64,000 nucleotides of DNA from DATBGZ01 sp036557785. GTDB taxonomy: Bacteria; Actinomycetota; Actinomycetes; Mycobacteriales; Micromonosporaceae. Location of the stretch: contig DATBGZ010000085.1 of assembly GCA_036557785.1 (NCBI GenBank), forward strand, positions 1 through 64,000, written 5' to 3'. Every line of letters starts with the position of its first letter. Within the stretch, counting starts at the first letter, position 1. Below the pieces are notes generated by a model that saw only the letters and a program-made list of their open reading frames with translations, searched no databases and was not told where the DNA came from. Position numbers and translations under genes: made by a program. Positions 17,267 through 26,290 of this stretch are shown piece after piece.

Positions 17267-18141
17267 GCCGCCACCGCGGCCTGGTAGCCGGCCTCGCCCG
17301 TCGACAGGTAACGATCACTGAATGCGGCCCAGGCGCCGGGATCGGCCGCCGCATGCGCGTACCGTCGCTGGAAGGCCTCGTCGCGCCCATAGTCCGGCTC
17401 GCAGGACGTGAAATGCGCCCCGCGGGGTGCCTCGACGACGCCGCGAACCATCCACCGTTGGATCCGGAGCGTCTGCACGGGTGCCGTCGCCGTCAGCTCC
17501 GCAGTCTCCACGATCTGCTCGCACGAGACGTAGGCGCGCTCGGCCGCGGCGCAGAACACGTCGTCGAAGTAGGGATCGATGCCCAGGAACTGCGCGTTGC
17601 CGCGGTCGTCGGCACGGTTGAGGTGGACCAGCGCCGCGTCCAGGCGCAGCGCCGGCATCGCCACCAGTTCCTCGGCGTCGGCATAGGGCGAGGCGACCAG
17701 TCGCAGGTCGGGGTTGACGCGAAGGACATCCGAGCCGAGACCCGCCCGCGTCGGCAGGAACGGTAGCCGGCACGCCGCGGCGTAAAGGCCCCACTGCAGC
17801 ATTCCCTCATCGAGCTCCGTCACCGCCACGGCGCCCGCCTGCCGGGCCCTGCGGTAGTGCGGCTCCAGTGGGATCGAGTCGAGCGAGACGAACCCGGTGA
17901 CGAGCCGGCGCACCTTCCCGGCGGCGAGCAGGAGCCCGACGTCGGGTCCGCCGAAGCTCACGATCGTCAGGTCAGCCAGGTCCGAGCGCAGGATGGCCCG
18001 AACGAGCGACATCGGCTTGCGTCGCGAACCCCAGCCGCCGATCCCGATGGTCATGCCGGAACGCAGGTCCGCCACCACCTCGTCCTCGGTCATGCGCTTG
18101 CCGGTGTCCCGTGCGGGCCGGCCATCGTGGTGCGCGGTCAT
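17263..18141 (-). CDS. ipdA: IpdA, alpha subunit of COCHEA-CoA hydrolase
   Basis: 292 residues from ATG 18141, the expected size. The N-terminal signature L-R-S-G-M-T-I-G-I-G-G-W-G-S-R-R-K-P-M (about residues 26-44) is characteristic of IpdA rather than of ordinary CoA transferases, with F-G-G-P-D-V-G-L-L (about 63) following. First gene of the minus-strand HIP operon. The start lies about 36 bp from the KstR2-type operator it shares with divergent kstR2. An in-frame GTG at 18150 is an alternative start. Confidence 0.92.
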   Translation of the reverse strand: MTAHHDGRPARDTGKRMTEDEVVADLRSGMTIGIGGWGSRRKPMSLVRAILRSDLADLTIVSFGGPDVGLLLAAGKVRRLVTGFVSLDSIPLEPHYRRARQAGAVAVTELDEGMLQWGLYAAACRLPFLPTRAGLGSDVLRVNPDLRLVASPYADAEELVAMPALRLDAALVHLNRADDRGNAQFLGIDPYFDDVFCAAAERAYVSCEQIVETAELTATAPVQTLRIQRWMVRGVVEAPRGAHFTSCEPDYGRDEAFQRRYAHAAADPGAWAAFSDRYLSTGEAGYQAAVAA

Positions 18142-18176
18142 GAGCTTCACCCTCGTCGGTCGCTTCGGCCGAACAT

Positions 18177-18190
18177 ACCAAGCGCTTGCT
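18177..18190. promoter_or_regulatory. KstR2-type operator between ipdA and kstR2
   Basis: ACCAAGCGCTTGCT fits the known KstR2 inverted-repeat pattern AnCAAGnnCTTGnT exactly. It also sits inside a wider palindrome ACCAAGC-N4-GCTTGGT (18177-18194). It lies 20 bp upstream of the kstR2 start and 35 bp from the ipdA start, so binding can repress both directions and autoregulate. Ligand release by HIP-CoA is known for KstR2 in mycobacteria. Confidence 0.85.
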
Positions 18191-18210
18191 TGGTTGGCTA
18201 TACTCGGCGG

Positions 18211-18810
18211 ATGCCGCCGCGCGAACCCACGGACCGACGCAGGAGCATCCTCGACAGCGCCGCCGCGCTCTTCGCCCGCAAGGGTGTCGCCGCCACCACG
18301 GTTCGCGAGATCGCCGACGAGGTCGGCATCCTCTCGGGCAGCCTCTACCACCACTTCGAGTCGAAGGAGGCGATGGTCGACGAGATCATCTCGTCCTTCT
18401 TCGATGACCTGCGCACCCGCTACAAGGAGGTGCTCACCAGCGATGTCGACGCTCGAACAAGACTGCACGACATGGTGGTCGCCTCGATCGAGGTCGGCCA
18501 CGCGCACCGGTACGCCACCGAGATCTACCAGAACGACGTCAACTACCTGAGCCAACTCGAGCGCTTCGCCTATCTCGGCAACAACGCCCGGGAGGTCCAG
18601 GCGAACTGGCTCACGATCATCAGGGCCGGCATCGCGGAGGGTGTCTTCCGCGACGACATCGATCCCCGGATCGCGTACCGGCTGATGCGGGACGCGCTGT
18701 GGCTGTCGGTGCGCTGGTTCAAACCGACCCGGGACTACCCGGCCGCCCGCCTCGCCGAGGACTGTACATCAGTGTTTGTCGATGGCATCGGAGCCCGTGC
18801 CCGGGCGTGA
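18211..18810 (+). CDS. kstR2: KstR2-type TetR family repressor
   Basis: 199 residues from ATG 18211. The N-terminal TetR helix-turn-helix (T-T-V-R-E-I-A-D-E-V-G-I-L-S-G-S-L-Y-H-H-F, about 29-49) is followed by an all-alpha ligand domain containing H-A-H-R-Y-A-T-E-I-Y-Q-N-D and Y-L-x-x-L-E-R-F. Length, divergent pairing with ipdA and the canonical operator in the shared gap identify it as KstR2, the HIP-CoA-responsive repressor of CD-ring catabolism. Convergent with a protease gene. Confidence 0.88.
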   Translation: MPPREPTDRRRSILDSAAALFARKGVAATTVREIADEVGILSGSLYHHFESKEAMVDEIISSFFDDLRTRYKEVLTSDVDARTRLHDMVVASIEVGHAHRYATEIYQNDVNYLSQLERFAYLGNNAREVQANWLTIIRAGIAEGVFRDDIDPRIAYRLMRDALWLSVRWFKPTRDYPAARLAEDCTSVFVDGIGARARA

Positions 18811-18872
18811 CCGGAGGGGCCCGCCGCCCCGATGACGGCGGGCCCCTGGCGGTGCCGTTCAGCAGCCGAGGG

Positions 18873-21374
18873 TCACTTGGTCTTGCCGCTTCCGTTCGTC
18901 TTGCCCTGGGCCAGTGCCCAGGCGCTGGTGTCGAGCGTGTTCTCGACTCCCACGAATCCCTCCGCCGGGTAGTACACGTCGTGGCCGAAGTCGTAGTCCA
19001 CGTCGTCGGCCGTACCGCCGATGTTGTCCGGGCCGACTCCGAACAGACCGGGGAAGGCACCACCGGCGTCCATCAGGTTCGGCACGCCGTTGAGCGGATC
19101 GGTGTGGAAGTTGCCGAGGAGGTGCCCTATCTCATGCGAGATGACGTTGCCCAACGCCCGACCGATGAACCCGATCTTGTCGCTCGCGGGGGTGAGGTAG
19201 GTGTTGAGCGAGGCGGAGCCGCTCGGGTCGCTCAGGACGTCGAGCAGCACCAGTGCGCTGTCCCCGGTCGCGAAGTTGCCCGGGTCGATGTACTGGGAGA
19301 TGCCGATGGTGTCGATGCCGGACTCGGCGATGGTGCCACCGACGATGACGCGGCTGACATTGGCCTGCCCGAAGGTGTCCGCGTCATGGCTGCTGTTGCG
19401 AATGTTCACCGCGATGGTGGGGTCGGTCCCGAACTCCTTGAGATCGGTGAGGATGTTCTCCCGGACCGAGGCGACCGTGGCGTCGATCACCGCCTGCTCG
19501 TCCGACGGACTCAGGCCCCACGCTGCCAGGAAGGCCGACAACGGCGACAGGTCCCGTACGCCGGCGCCACCCCAGATGGCGGTGTTGACCCGCGCGCCGT
19601 CAAAGTCGAGGAACAGCGTCAGCGTCGTCTTCGACTTGAGGGCTTCGGGCCCGGGGCGGTAGTCCTCGAACTGCACCTGGTACGCGCCCGGGGCGCCACC
19701 GATCTCGAGGGCGTACCGACCCGCCGTCGGTGCGACGACAGCCAGCACGGCGTTGCCACCGCCCGGCAGCGGCGCCTGCGGTGCATAGATGAAGCTCGCA
19801 TCCTGCTTCGAGCCCTGCAGCACGTTGCCCGACGGGTCGTAGAGGACCAGGGTGTCGGCGGAGCCGATCACGGAGGCGGCGATCACGTCACCGACCGCCG
19901 CGTCGACCGCGAAGAAGTCACGGTCGATCGTGATGACCGAGACGGTCAGGTCGTACGGGCCCTCGCTCCCGACACCGAAGCCGCTACCGGAGTCGAACGG
20001 GTCCGCGGGGAAGACCGTGCCCGAACCGAACCCGGCAACCTGGATGTAGTAGGTGCCGGTCACGTTGACGTTGAACTCGAGACGGCTGTCGAGGCCATCG
20101 GAGTCGTCGTTGACGGCGAGCAGCTCGCCGGTGTCGCTCCACAGCGCGACGACCGAGTCGAGCGAACCGACCGGTGTGTCGATGTCGGCGACCAGCGTCT
20201 TGCCCGCGTCGACGGTCGCCTTCAGGAAGTCGAAGTCACCCGTGGCATCGCCGGCGCTGCCATGCGGGCCGTCACCGATCTGCGCGCCGAGAATCCGTAC
20301 GGTGTCCCGCACCGCCGCGACCCGGGTATCGCCGGCGAGTGGGATGGAACCATCGTCCTCGGCGAACGGCGCGATGGCCGTGCCCGCGGTGACGGACACG
20401 GTGATGTCGTACGGGCCCTCGCTGCGCGCACCGGGGCCACTGCCCGAATCGAACGGGTCGGCCGGCACGGTCGCGCCGAAGGCACCGACCGAGATGGAGT
20501 AGTCGCCGTCGGCGGTCACGACGAACTCCAGGTGGCTGTCGAGCGAGCCGCCCGAGTCGTCGTTGACGGCGATCAACGTGCCCGCGGCATCCCACAGGCC
20601 CAGGAACGAGTCGAGAGAGCCCTCCGGCGTGTCGATATCGGCGACGATCTGCTCGCCCGCGGCCGCCGTCACCTTGACGAAGTCGAAGTCGCCGGTGCCA
20701 TCGCCGCTACTGCCGTGGGGGCCGTCACCGATCTGCGCGCCGGTGATGAAGACGCTCTGGTTCACTGCCGGGATCTGCGTGTCACCGGCCAGCGGGATCG
20801 AACCATCGTCTTCGGCGAACGGCGGCAGGTGCGCGGCATTGCCGCTGCCGGGCGACGAGTGCTGGCCGAGCACCGTCGACTGGTTGCTCCGGTTCGCGCC
20901 GGTGCCGAGCCCGGTCACGACTTCGGCCGTGGCCGGTGTGTCGTTCTGACCGGCGGCGCCGGCTGGCTCGGCCTCGGTGTACTGGATCGGCCCGCCACCC
21001 GCCGGCGGCTTCTTGCCGCTGGGAGCGCTCGTGCTGGCGGTGGCTGACTTGGACGCGGGCCTGCTGGCGGCTCGCTCGTCAGACTTCTGCCGCGCGATCT
21101 GGTTCCAGTAGTACCAGTCGACCTTCGTGGCGTCCGGCACGAGCCCCAGGAACGGGTTGGCCGCCGCGGGACCGGCCTTCTGCGGGGCCTTGCTCGCGTC
21201 GCCCTTCGCGGGCGCTTCGTGTTTGGGCGCTACCTGCAAGCCGGCCGCCAACTGCTTACGCAGGCCCTCGGACGGGTCCTTCGGCACCGCGAGGGCAGCC
21301 GACCTGGTCACCGGTACGACCATGGCCACCACGAGGCAGCCCGCGGCCGCCATGACAAGTCGCTTCCGTCTCAC
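18873..21374 (-). CDS. Secreted zinc metalloprotease with two PPC-like repeats
   Basis: 833 residues from GTG 21374 (GGGGAGGA upstream; the start then gives a clean signal peptide V-R-R-K-R-L...A-A-L-A, about 1-29). A low-complexity Ala/Lys/Pro linker (45-125) is followed by two homologous beta domains (about 185-330 and 336-480) that each begin P-F-A-E-D-D-G-S-I-P-L-A-G-D-T and contain V-N-D-D-S...L-E-F, resembling pre-peptidase C-terminal (PPC) domains. The C-terminal part has H-E-I-G-H-L-L-G-N-F-H (about 747-757), the metzincin zinc-binding motif. Exported, Ca/Zn-dependent proteolysis is likely. It interrupts the HIP cluster without an evident metabolic link. Confidence 0.88.
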   Translation of the reverse strand: MRRKRLVMAAAGCLVVAMVVPVTRSAALAVPKDPSEGLRKQLAAGLQVAPKHEAPAKGDASKAPQKAGPAAANPFLGLVPDATKVDWYYWNQIARQKSDERAASRPASKSATASTSAPSGKKPPAGGGPIQYTEAEPAGAAGQNDTPATAEVVTGLGTGANRSNQSTVLGQHSSPGSGNAAHLPPFAEDDGSIPLAGDTQIPAVNQSVFITGAQIGDGPHGSSGDGTGDFDFVKVTAAAGEQIVADIDTPEGSLDSFLGLWDAAGTLIAVNDDSGGSLDSHLEFVVTADGDYSISVGAFGATVPADPFDSGSGPGARSEGPYDITVSVTAGTAIAPFAEDDGSIPLAGDTRVAAVRDTVRILGAQIGDGPHGSAGDATGDFDFLKATVDAGKTLVADIDTPVGSLDSVVALWSDTGELLAVNDDSDGLDSRLEFNVNVTGTYYIQVAGFGSGTVFPADPFDSGSGFGVGSEGPYDLTVSVITIDRDFFAVDAAVGDVIAASVIGSADTLVLYDPSGNVLQGSKQDASFIYAPQAPLPGGGNAVLAVVAPTAGRYALEIGGAPGAYQVQFEDYRPGPEALKSKTTLTLFLDFDGARVNTAIWGGAGVRDLSPLSAFLAAWGLSPSDEQAVIDATVASVRENILTDLKEFGTDPTIAVNIRNSSHDADTFGQANVSRVIVGGTIAESGIDTIGISQYIDPGNFATGDSALVLLDVLSDPSGSASLNTYLTPASDKIGFIGRALGNVISHEIGHLLGNFHTDPLNGVPNLMDAGGAFPGLFGVGPDNIGGTADDVDYDFGHDVYYPAEGFVGVENTLDTSAWALAQGKTNGSGKTK

Positions 21375-21590
21375 TGGTCCTCCCCGATATAGCGAGATGT
21401 GTGGACCCGAAGATACGACCAATCGCGTGCCAGCGCTCGCCGAACGAGCGGATCGTACTGGCGATGATCAATTCGACCATGACATATCAGGGCAAAGAAC
21501 GCCGATATGCGGATTGATCACCTGGCCTGGGCGCGAGCGTCGTGGGAAGATCCCTGCAGACGACATCGCGTCTACTCCTGATCTTCCGGC

Positions 21591-23150
21591 TCACGAACTG
21601 CGCAGGGCGTTCTTGGTGACCTTGCCACTGGCGTTGCGGGGCAACGAGTCCACGAAGACCACGGAGCGTGGCACTTTGAAGTTGGCCAGGTGCTCCCGGC
21701 AGTACGCGATCACCGAAGCGTCATCGACCACGGCACCGCGATGCCGGACGACAAAGGCTCGGCCCACCTCGCCCATCCGATCGTCGGGCACGCCCACGAC
21801 CGCGGCCTCGGCCACTGCGGGATGGCGGGCCAGCACCTGCTCGATCTCGGTCGGGTACGCGTTGAAACCGCCCACGATGAACATGTCCTTCAGGCGATCG
21901 GTGATGCGCAGGTACCCACGTTCGTCCATGACCCCGATATCGCCACTGTGCAGCCAGCCATCGGGGTCGATGGCATCGGTGGTCGCCGCCGCGTCGTCGA
22001 GGTAGCCGCGCATCGTGTTGTAGCCGCGGATGAGCACCTCACCGGGCTCGCCCGGCGGCAGTGTCGCCCCGGCCTGGTCGGCGACCCGGACCTCCACATC
22101 GTCGACCGCGCGGCCACAGGTGTGGGCGACCGTCGCGGGATCGTCGCCCGGCCGGCACATCGTGGCCATCCCGCAGCTCTCGGTCAGGCCGTACGCCGTC
22201 AGCACGGTCTCCAACGCCAGCTCGGCGTGCAGCCGCTCGATCATCACCACGGGTACGGTCGCGGCACCGGTGACCGCCACCCGCCACGAGCTCAGGTCAT
22301 ACCTGGACCGCCACGGGTGATCGAGGATCGAGAGGAACAGGGTCGGCGGGCCGGGCAGAACCGTGATGCGCTCCCGACCGATCTGCTCCAGTGTCGAGTC
22401 CACGTCGAAGACCGCCTGCGGCACGATGGTGGCCCCGCGCAGCAGGCACGCGATGATTCCCGCCTTGTAGCCGAAGGTGTGGAAGAACGGGTTGACGATC
22501 AGGTACCGGTCCCCCGCGCGCAGCCCCGCCAGCTCACCCCAGGCCGCGTAGAGCCGAGTCGTCTGCTCGTGGGTGAGCATCGCGCCCCTCGGAAGCCCGG
22601 TGGTGCCGGAGGTGAACACGATGTCCGACAGATCGCTGGGGCCGACGGCCGCGGCCCTCCCGCGCACCTCGACGCGGGAGACGACCGCGCCGTCCTCGGC
22701 GAACGCGTCGAAGTCGCTCGCGCCCGCTGCGGGCGTCACACTGACCACTGTGGTCAGTGCCGGCAGGTCCTCGGACGCGAGCATCGAGACATAGTGGCTG
22801 TCCCGGAAGGCATCGTCGGTGATGAGCACCTTCGTGGACGTGCGCCGCAGGATGTCGCCCGCCTCCGCGCCCCGGTACCGGGTGTTCAGCGGCACCATGA
22901 CCGCGCCAGCCGTGACCGTACCCAGGGCCGCCACGACCCAACGCCAACTGTTCGGCGCCCAGATCGCCACCCGGTCGCCCGCGGCGATCCCGTTCGCCAT
23001 GAGCGCTGCCGCGAAGTCCTCAACCGCCTCGGCGAGGGCCGCGAAGCTCAACCGAACCTCACCATCCACCACCGCCTCGAGGTCCGGCCACCGAGCGGCC
23101 GCAGCCTGCACGAGCCCCGGAATCGTCCGCACGCCAAGGGGATCGGGCAT
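21591..23150 (-). CDS. fadD3: FadD3, HIP-CoA ligase
   Basis: 519 residues from ATG 23150, close to mycobacterial FadD3. AMP-forming ligase motifs: F-T-S-G-T-T-G-L-P-R-G-A (about 179-190), Y-G-L-T-E-S-C-G-M-A (about 310), G-W-L-H-S-G-D-I-G and the C-terminal R-N-A-S-G-K-V-T-K carrying the catalytic Lys. FadD3 thioesterifies the CD-ring product HIP, committing it to the ipd pathway. The start is 10 bp from a KstR2-like palindrome shared with fadA6, which supports this rather than another FadD. Confidence 0.87.
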   Translation of the reverse strand: MPDPLGVRTIPGLVQAAAARWPDLEAVVDGEVRLSFAALAEAVEDFAAALMANGIAAGDRVAIWAPNSWRWVVAALGTVTAGAVMVPLNTRYRGAEAGDILRRTSTKVLITDDAFRDSHYVSMLASEDLPALTTVVSVTPAAGASDFDAFAEDGAVVSRVEVRGRAAAVGPSDLSDIVFTSGTTGLPRGAMLTHEQTTRLYAAWGELAGLRAGDRYLIVNPFFHTFGYKAGIIACLLRGATIVPQAVFDVDSTLEQIGRERITVLPGPPTLFLSILDHPWRSRYDLSSWRVAVTGAATVPVVMIERLHAELALETVLTAYGLTESCGMATMCRPGDDPATVAHTCGRAVDDVEVRVADQAGATLPPGEPGEVLIRGYNTMRGYLDDAAATTDAIDPDGWLHSGDIGVMDERGYLRITDRLKDMFIVGGFNAYPTEIEQVLARHPAVAEAAVVGVPDDRMGEVGRAFVVRHRGAVVDDASVIAYCREHLANFKVPRSVVFVDSLPRNASGKVTKNALRSS

Positions 23151-23159
23151 GCCGGCGAG

Positions 23160-23187
23160 CTTACCAAGCAAGCGACCGCTTGGTAAG
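23160..23187. promoter_or_regulatory. KstR2-like operator (variant spacing) between fadD3 and fadA6
   Basis: A perfect 10-bp-arm palindrome CTTACCAAGC-N8-GCTTGGTAAG lies 10 bp upstream of fadD3 and 42 bp upstream of fadA6. The half-sites match the KstR2 site near kstR2, but the CAAG and CTTG elements are 6 or 10 nt apart rather than the usual 2. The position makes KstR2 control of both genes the simplest explanation. Confidence 0.65.
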
Positions 23188-23228
23188 CTGCCGAACGAGC
23201 GGGGCCCGCAGGGCGGAGGTGGCGAGGC

Positions 23229-24380
23229 GTGGCCGAGGCATACCTGGTCGAGGCGTTGCGGACCCCGGTCGGGCGTCGCGGAGGCGGGCTCGCCGCGGTA
23301 CATCCGGCGGACCTCGGCGCACACGTCCTGGCGGCGCTCATGCGACGCACCGGCATCGACCCAGCCGCGGTCGACGACGTCATCCTCGGTTGTGTCGACG
23401 CGATCGGCCCACAGGCGGGAAACATCGCCCGCACGGCGTGGCTCGCCGCGGGCATGCCCGAGCAGGTCCCTGGTGTCACGGTCGACCGGCAGTGCGGTTC
23501 GTCGCAGCAGGCAGTGCACTTCGCCGCCCAGGCCGTCATGTCGGGCACGGCCGACCTGGTCGTCGCCGGTGGCGTCCAGAACATGAGCGCCATCCCCATC
23601 GGGGCCGCGATGGCCGCCGGCGCCCAGTTCGGTTCCCCTGACCCGTTCTCGGGCTCGACCGGCTGGCGGGCCCGCTACGGCGACCAGGAGATCTCGCAGT
23701 TCCGGGGCGCCGAGCTCATCGCGCAGAAGTGGGACATCTCCCGTGCGGAGATGGAGGAGTTCGCGTTGGCCAGCCACGAGAAGGCCGCGCGTGCCATCGA
23801 CGAGGGACGCTTCGATCGGGAGCTCGTGCCGTACCGCGACGTGGCCATCGACGAGGGGCCGCGACGCGACACCAGCCTCGCCGCGATGGCGGGGCTCAAG
23901 CCGCTGCTCGACGGCGGTCGGCTCACCGCCGCGCTGGCGAGCCAGGTCTCCGACGGTGCTGCCGCGATCCTCGTCGCCTCGCAGCAGGCGGTCCGGACGC
24001 ATGGCCTGACCCCGCGGGCGCGCATCCACCACCTCAGCGCCCGCGGGGACGACCCGGTGCTGATGCTCACCGGTCCGATCCCGGCCACCGCGGGCGCCCT
24101 GGCCGACACCGGCCTGCGCATCGACGACATCGACCTGTTTGAGATCAACGAGGCGTTCGCGTCCGTCGTGCTGGCGTGGCAGAGGCAGACCAGCGTCGAT
24201 CTGGCGAGGGTGAACGTCAACGGCGGCGCGATCGCGCTCGGCCACCCGTTGGGCGCCACGGGCGTGAAGCTCATGACGACGCTGCTGCACGAGCTGGAGC
24301 GCATCGGCGGACGCTACGGCCTGCTGACCATGTGCGAGGGCGGGGGGACCGCGAATGTCACCATCATCGAACGACTCTGA
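23229..24380 (+). CDS. fadA6: FadA6, acetyl-CoA acetyltransferase (thiolase) of CD-ring degradation
   Basis: 383 residues from GTG 23229, preceded by GGAGGTGGCGAGG. Thiolase active-site residues: nucleophilic Cys89 in D-R-Q-C-G-S-S-Q-Q, His339 in G-G-A-I-A-L-G-H-P and Cys369 in M-C-E-G-G-G. Divergent from fadD3 over a KstR2-like palindrome, as expected for FadA6, which thiolyses the MOODA-CoA-derived beta-ketoacyl-CoA after IpdAB. It overlaps the following SDR gene by 26 nt. Confidence 0.87.
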   Translation: MAEAYLVEALRTPVGRRGGGLAAVHPADLGAHVLAALMRRTGIDPAAVDDVILGCVDAIGPQAGNIARTAWLAAGMPEQVPGVTVDRQCGSSQQAVHFAAQAVMSGTADLVVAGGVQNMSAIPIGAAMAAGAQFGSPDPFSGSTGWRARYGDQEISQFRGAELIAQKWDISRAEMEEFALASHEKAARAIDEGRFDRELVPYRDVAIDEGPRRDTSLAAMAGLKPLLDGGRLTAALASQVSDGAAAILVASQQAVRTHGLTPRARIHHLSARGDDPVLMLTGPIPATAGALADTGLRIDDIDLFEINEAFASVVLAWQRQTSVDLARVNVNGGAIALGHPLGATGVKLMTTLLHELERIGGRYGLLTMCEGGGTANVTIIERL

Positions 24381-25143
24381 TCCCGCCGGCAACCCGCCCC
24401 TGGCCGGCACGGTCGCCCTCGTCACCGGCGGCACGCGCAACATCGGCTTGCGCATCGCCGAGCGGCTGCATGACGCCGGAGCCGAGGTCCTGGTCTGCGC
24501 CCGCGACGAGCCCGCGGCGCTCCCGCACGGACTGTCCTTCCTGGCCGCTGACGTACGCGATCCGGAGCAGGCGGGCGCCACCGTCGCGGCCGTGGTGCGG
24601 CGGTGCGGCCGGATCGACCTGCTCGTGAACAACGCCGGCGGCGGCCCCCCGGTCCCCGCGGCCGAGGTCTCCCCGAACCTCGCGACCGCGATCGTCCGGC
24701 TGAACCTGCTCGCGCCCTTCTTCGTGGCCCAGGCCGCGAACGCGGTCATGCAGGCCCAGCCCGGCGGCGGGCTGATCCTCAACATCGGCAGCGTCGCGGC
24801 CCTCCGCCCGGCTCCGGGCACCGCGCTCTACGCCGCCGCGAAGGCCGGGCTCCGCACGCTGACCCAGGCCCTGGCGCAGGAGTGGGCCCCCGCCGTGCGG
24901 GTCAACAGCATCACGGTGGGCGCGGCCCATACGCGGGACAACGCCGTCCATTATGGCGACGCGGAGGACCTCGCGGCCGTGGCGGCGACCATTCCCATGG
25001 GACGGCTGGCGACGCCAGACGACGTCGCCGACGCCTGCCTGCTGCTCGCTTCCCCACTCGCCGCGAGCCTCACCGGCGCCGACCTGCTCGTCGACGGCGG
25101 AGGCCAACTCCCCGCCCACACCGTCGTGCGCCGCCCCCTGTGA
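24355..25143 (+). CDS. Short-chain dehydrogenase/reductase co-transcribed with fadA6
   Basis: 262 residues. SDR signature T-G-G-T-R-N-I-G-L-R-I-A near residue 24, N-N-A-G-G-G near 90, and Tyr/Lys in L-Y-A-A-A-K near 158. The ATG lies 26 nt inside the end of fadA6, indicating an operon and a role in HIP catabolism. In mycobacteria an SDR of unknown exact function (Rv3548c-type) also lies in the KstR2 regulon. Substrate not assignable. Confidence 0.82.
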   Translation: MSPSSNDSDPAGNPPLAGTVALVTGGTRNIGLRIAERLHDAGAEVLVCARDEPAALPHGLSFLAADVRDPEQAGATVAAVVRRCGRIDLLVNNAGGGPPVPAAEVSPNLATAIVRLNLLAPFFVAQAANAVMQAQPGGGLILNIGSVAALRPAPGTALYAAAKAGLRTLTQALAQEWAPAVRVNSITVGAAHTRDNAVHYGDAEDLAAVAATIPMGRLATPDDVADACLLLASPLAASLTGADLLVDGGGQLPAHTVVRRPL

Positions 25144-25248
25144 TCGCTCCAACCGGTCACAGTGGACAGATACATGCGCGAAAGCCATTGGCCGCACTGA
25201 TCCGCGCGTCACCGGTCTCCCCCACCACCAACTCGTACGGTCTGCCGC

Positions 25249-26235
25249 ATGCCCACCCTGCAACACGACATCATCGGTGACCTGTTTCGAGAAAATCCCG
25301 CCTTCGCGGCCGAACTCCTGGCGCTCCAGGGCGTCGACGTCCCCTACTTCGACGTGGCTCGCTGTGAATCCGTCGACTTCAGCGATGTCAAAACCGGCTC
25401 TTATGCGGCCGACGCCGCCGTCGCTCTGACAATTGCCCGATCGGACGTCGTACCCCAGCAGCGGAAGCGGCGACGACGACGCGATGCTGACGAGGGGGGT
25501 GATCGCGTGGTCCTCGGAGTTCTCCTCGAGTCACAGCGCAAACCCGAAGACGAGAAGCTGGCGAGTTGGCCGATCTATGTCTCGACCTTCGCCGCGCGGA
25601 TCAAGGCCCCGGTGGCGCTGGTCGTAATCTGCTCCACGGACCGGGTTGCACAGTGGGCGGCTCAAAGGATCCCGGTCGGCGTCCCTGACTTCACGCTCAC
25701 CCCGCTGGTCGTCGGACCGAGCACCATTCCACTGATCACCGACGCTACCGAGGCCCGCCAGCACCCGGAGCTCGCCATGCTCTCCGCCCGGGCGCACGGG
25801 AACTCGCCCCAGGCGGCCGCAGTCCTCAGCGCAGCTCTTGCTGCGCTGCGCACCACTAGCCCGGACCGGGCGAGAATGTACTATGACCTGGTGCTCGATG
25901 GGCTTCGGCCGTGGGCACGGGACCTCTTCAAGGAGTTGACAACCGTGACTGCCGTAGTGAGGAACGACCCCCGGGCCGAGGTTCTGCGTCAGTGGCTCGA
26001 AGGCGCCATCGCGGAGGGCGAGGCCAAGGGCGAGGCCAAGGGCGAGGCCAAGGGCGAGGCTAAGGGCGAGGCTAAGGGCGAGGCGCGGGCGATCCTTACG
26101 GTACTGACGGCCCGCGGCATCCACGTGGCCGACGACGTTCGAGAACTCATCACTTCATGTACCAATCTCGACCAGCTTGAGGTGTGGCTGCGGCGGGCCG
26201 CCACGGCGGATTCGGTCAGCGAACTGCTCGAGTAG
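25249..26235 (+). CDS. Rpn/PD-(D/E)XK-type putative nuclease with GEAK repeat
   Basis: 328 residues. The N-terminal part (L-L-E-S-Q...K-L-A-S-W-P-I-Y-V-S near 90-110) resembles the actinobacterial Rpn/transposase-like nuclease families. The tail shows the usual organisation: a Gly-Glu-Ala-Lys tandem repeat (about 257-279) followed by a helical domain ending R-G-I-H-V-A-D-D-V-R...L-D-Q-L-E-V-W-L-R-R-A. Such proteins occur in many lineage-specific copies; their biology in actinobacteria is unclear. No link to steroid genes. Confidence 0.65.
   Translation: MPTLQHDIIGDLFRENPAFAAELLALQGVDVPYFDVARCESVDFSDVKTGSYAADAAVALTIARSDVVPQQRKRRRRRDADEGGDRVVLGVLLESQRKPEDEKLASWPIYVSTFAARIKAPVALVVICSTDRVAQWAAQRIPVGVPDFTLTPLVVGPSTIPLITDATEARQHPELAMLSARAHGNSPQAAAVLSAALAALRTTSPDRARMYYDLVLDGLRPWARDLFKELTTVTAVVRNDPRAEVLRQWLEGAIAEGEAKGEAKGEAKGEAKGEAKGEARAILTVLTARGIHVADDVRELITSCTNLDQLEVWLRRAATADSVSELLE
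26017..26085 (+). repeat. 12-bp tandem repeat GGCGAGGCCAAG, about 5.75 copies, inside the Rpn-like gene
   Basis: Units at 26017, 26029, 26041, 26053 and 26065 plus a partial sixth; the last two full units use GCT instead of GCC for Ala. The repeat is in frame and encodes Gly-Glu-Ala-Lys, so copy-number change by slippage would lengthen or shorten a charged helix without frameshift. Confidence 0.9.
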
Positions 26236-26290
26236 TCGCCACCGGCCTTTTGCGTGGCCGAGGCATCCGGGCGGGTGGCAGGATGGGCGG

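Noticed and set aside
18699..21047. Very long open frame on the + strand opposite the metalloprotease gene
   Set aside because: Antisense shadow of a high-GC gene: the minus strand has signal peptide, duplicated domains and HExxH motif, while the + frame is Arg/Val/Asp-rich without any domain.
26017..26085. CRISPR-like or minisatellite array
   Set aside because: In-frame 12-bp coding repeat without spacers; simply encodes Gly-Glu-Ala-Lys.
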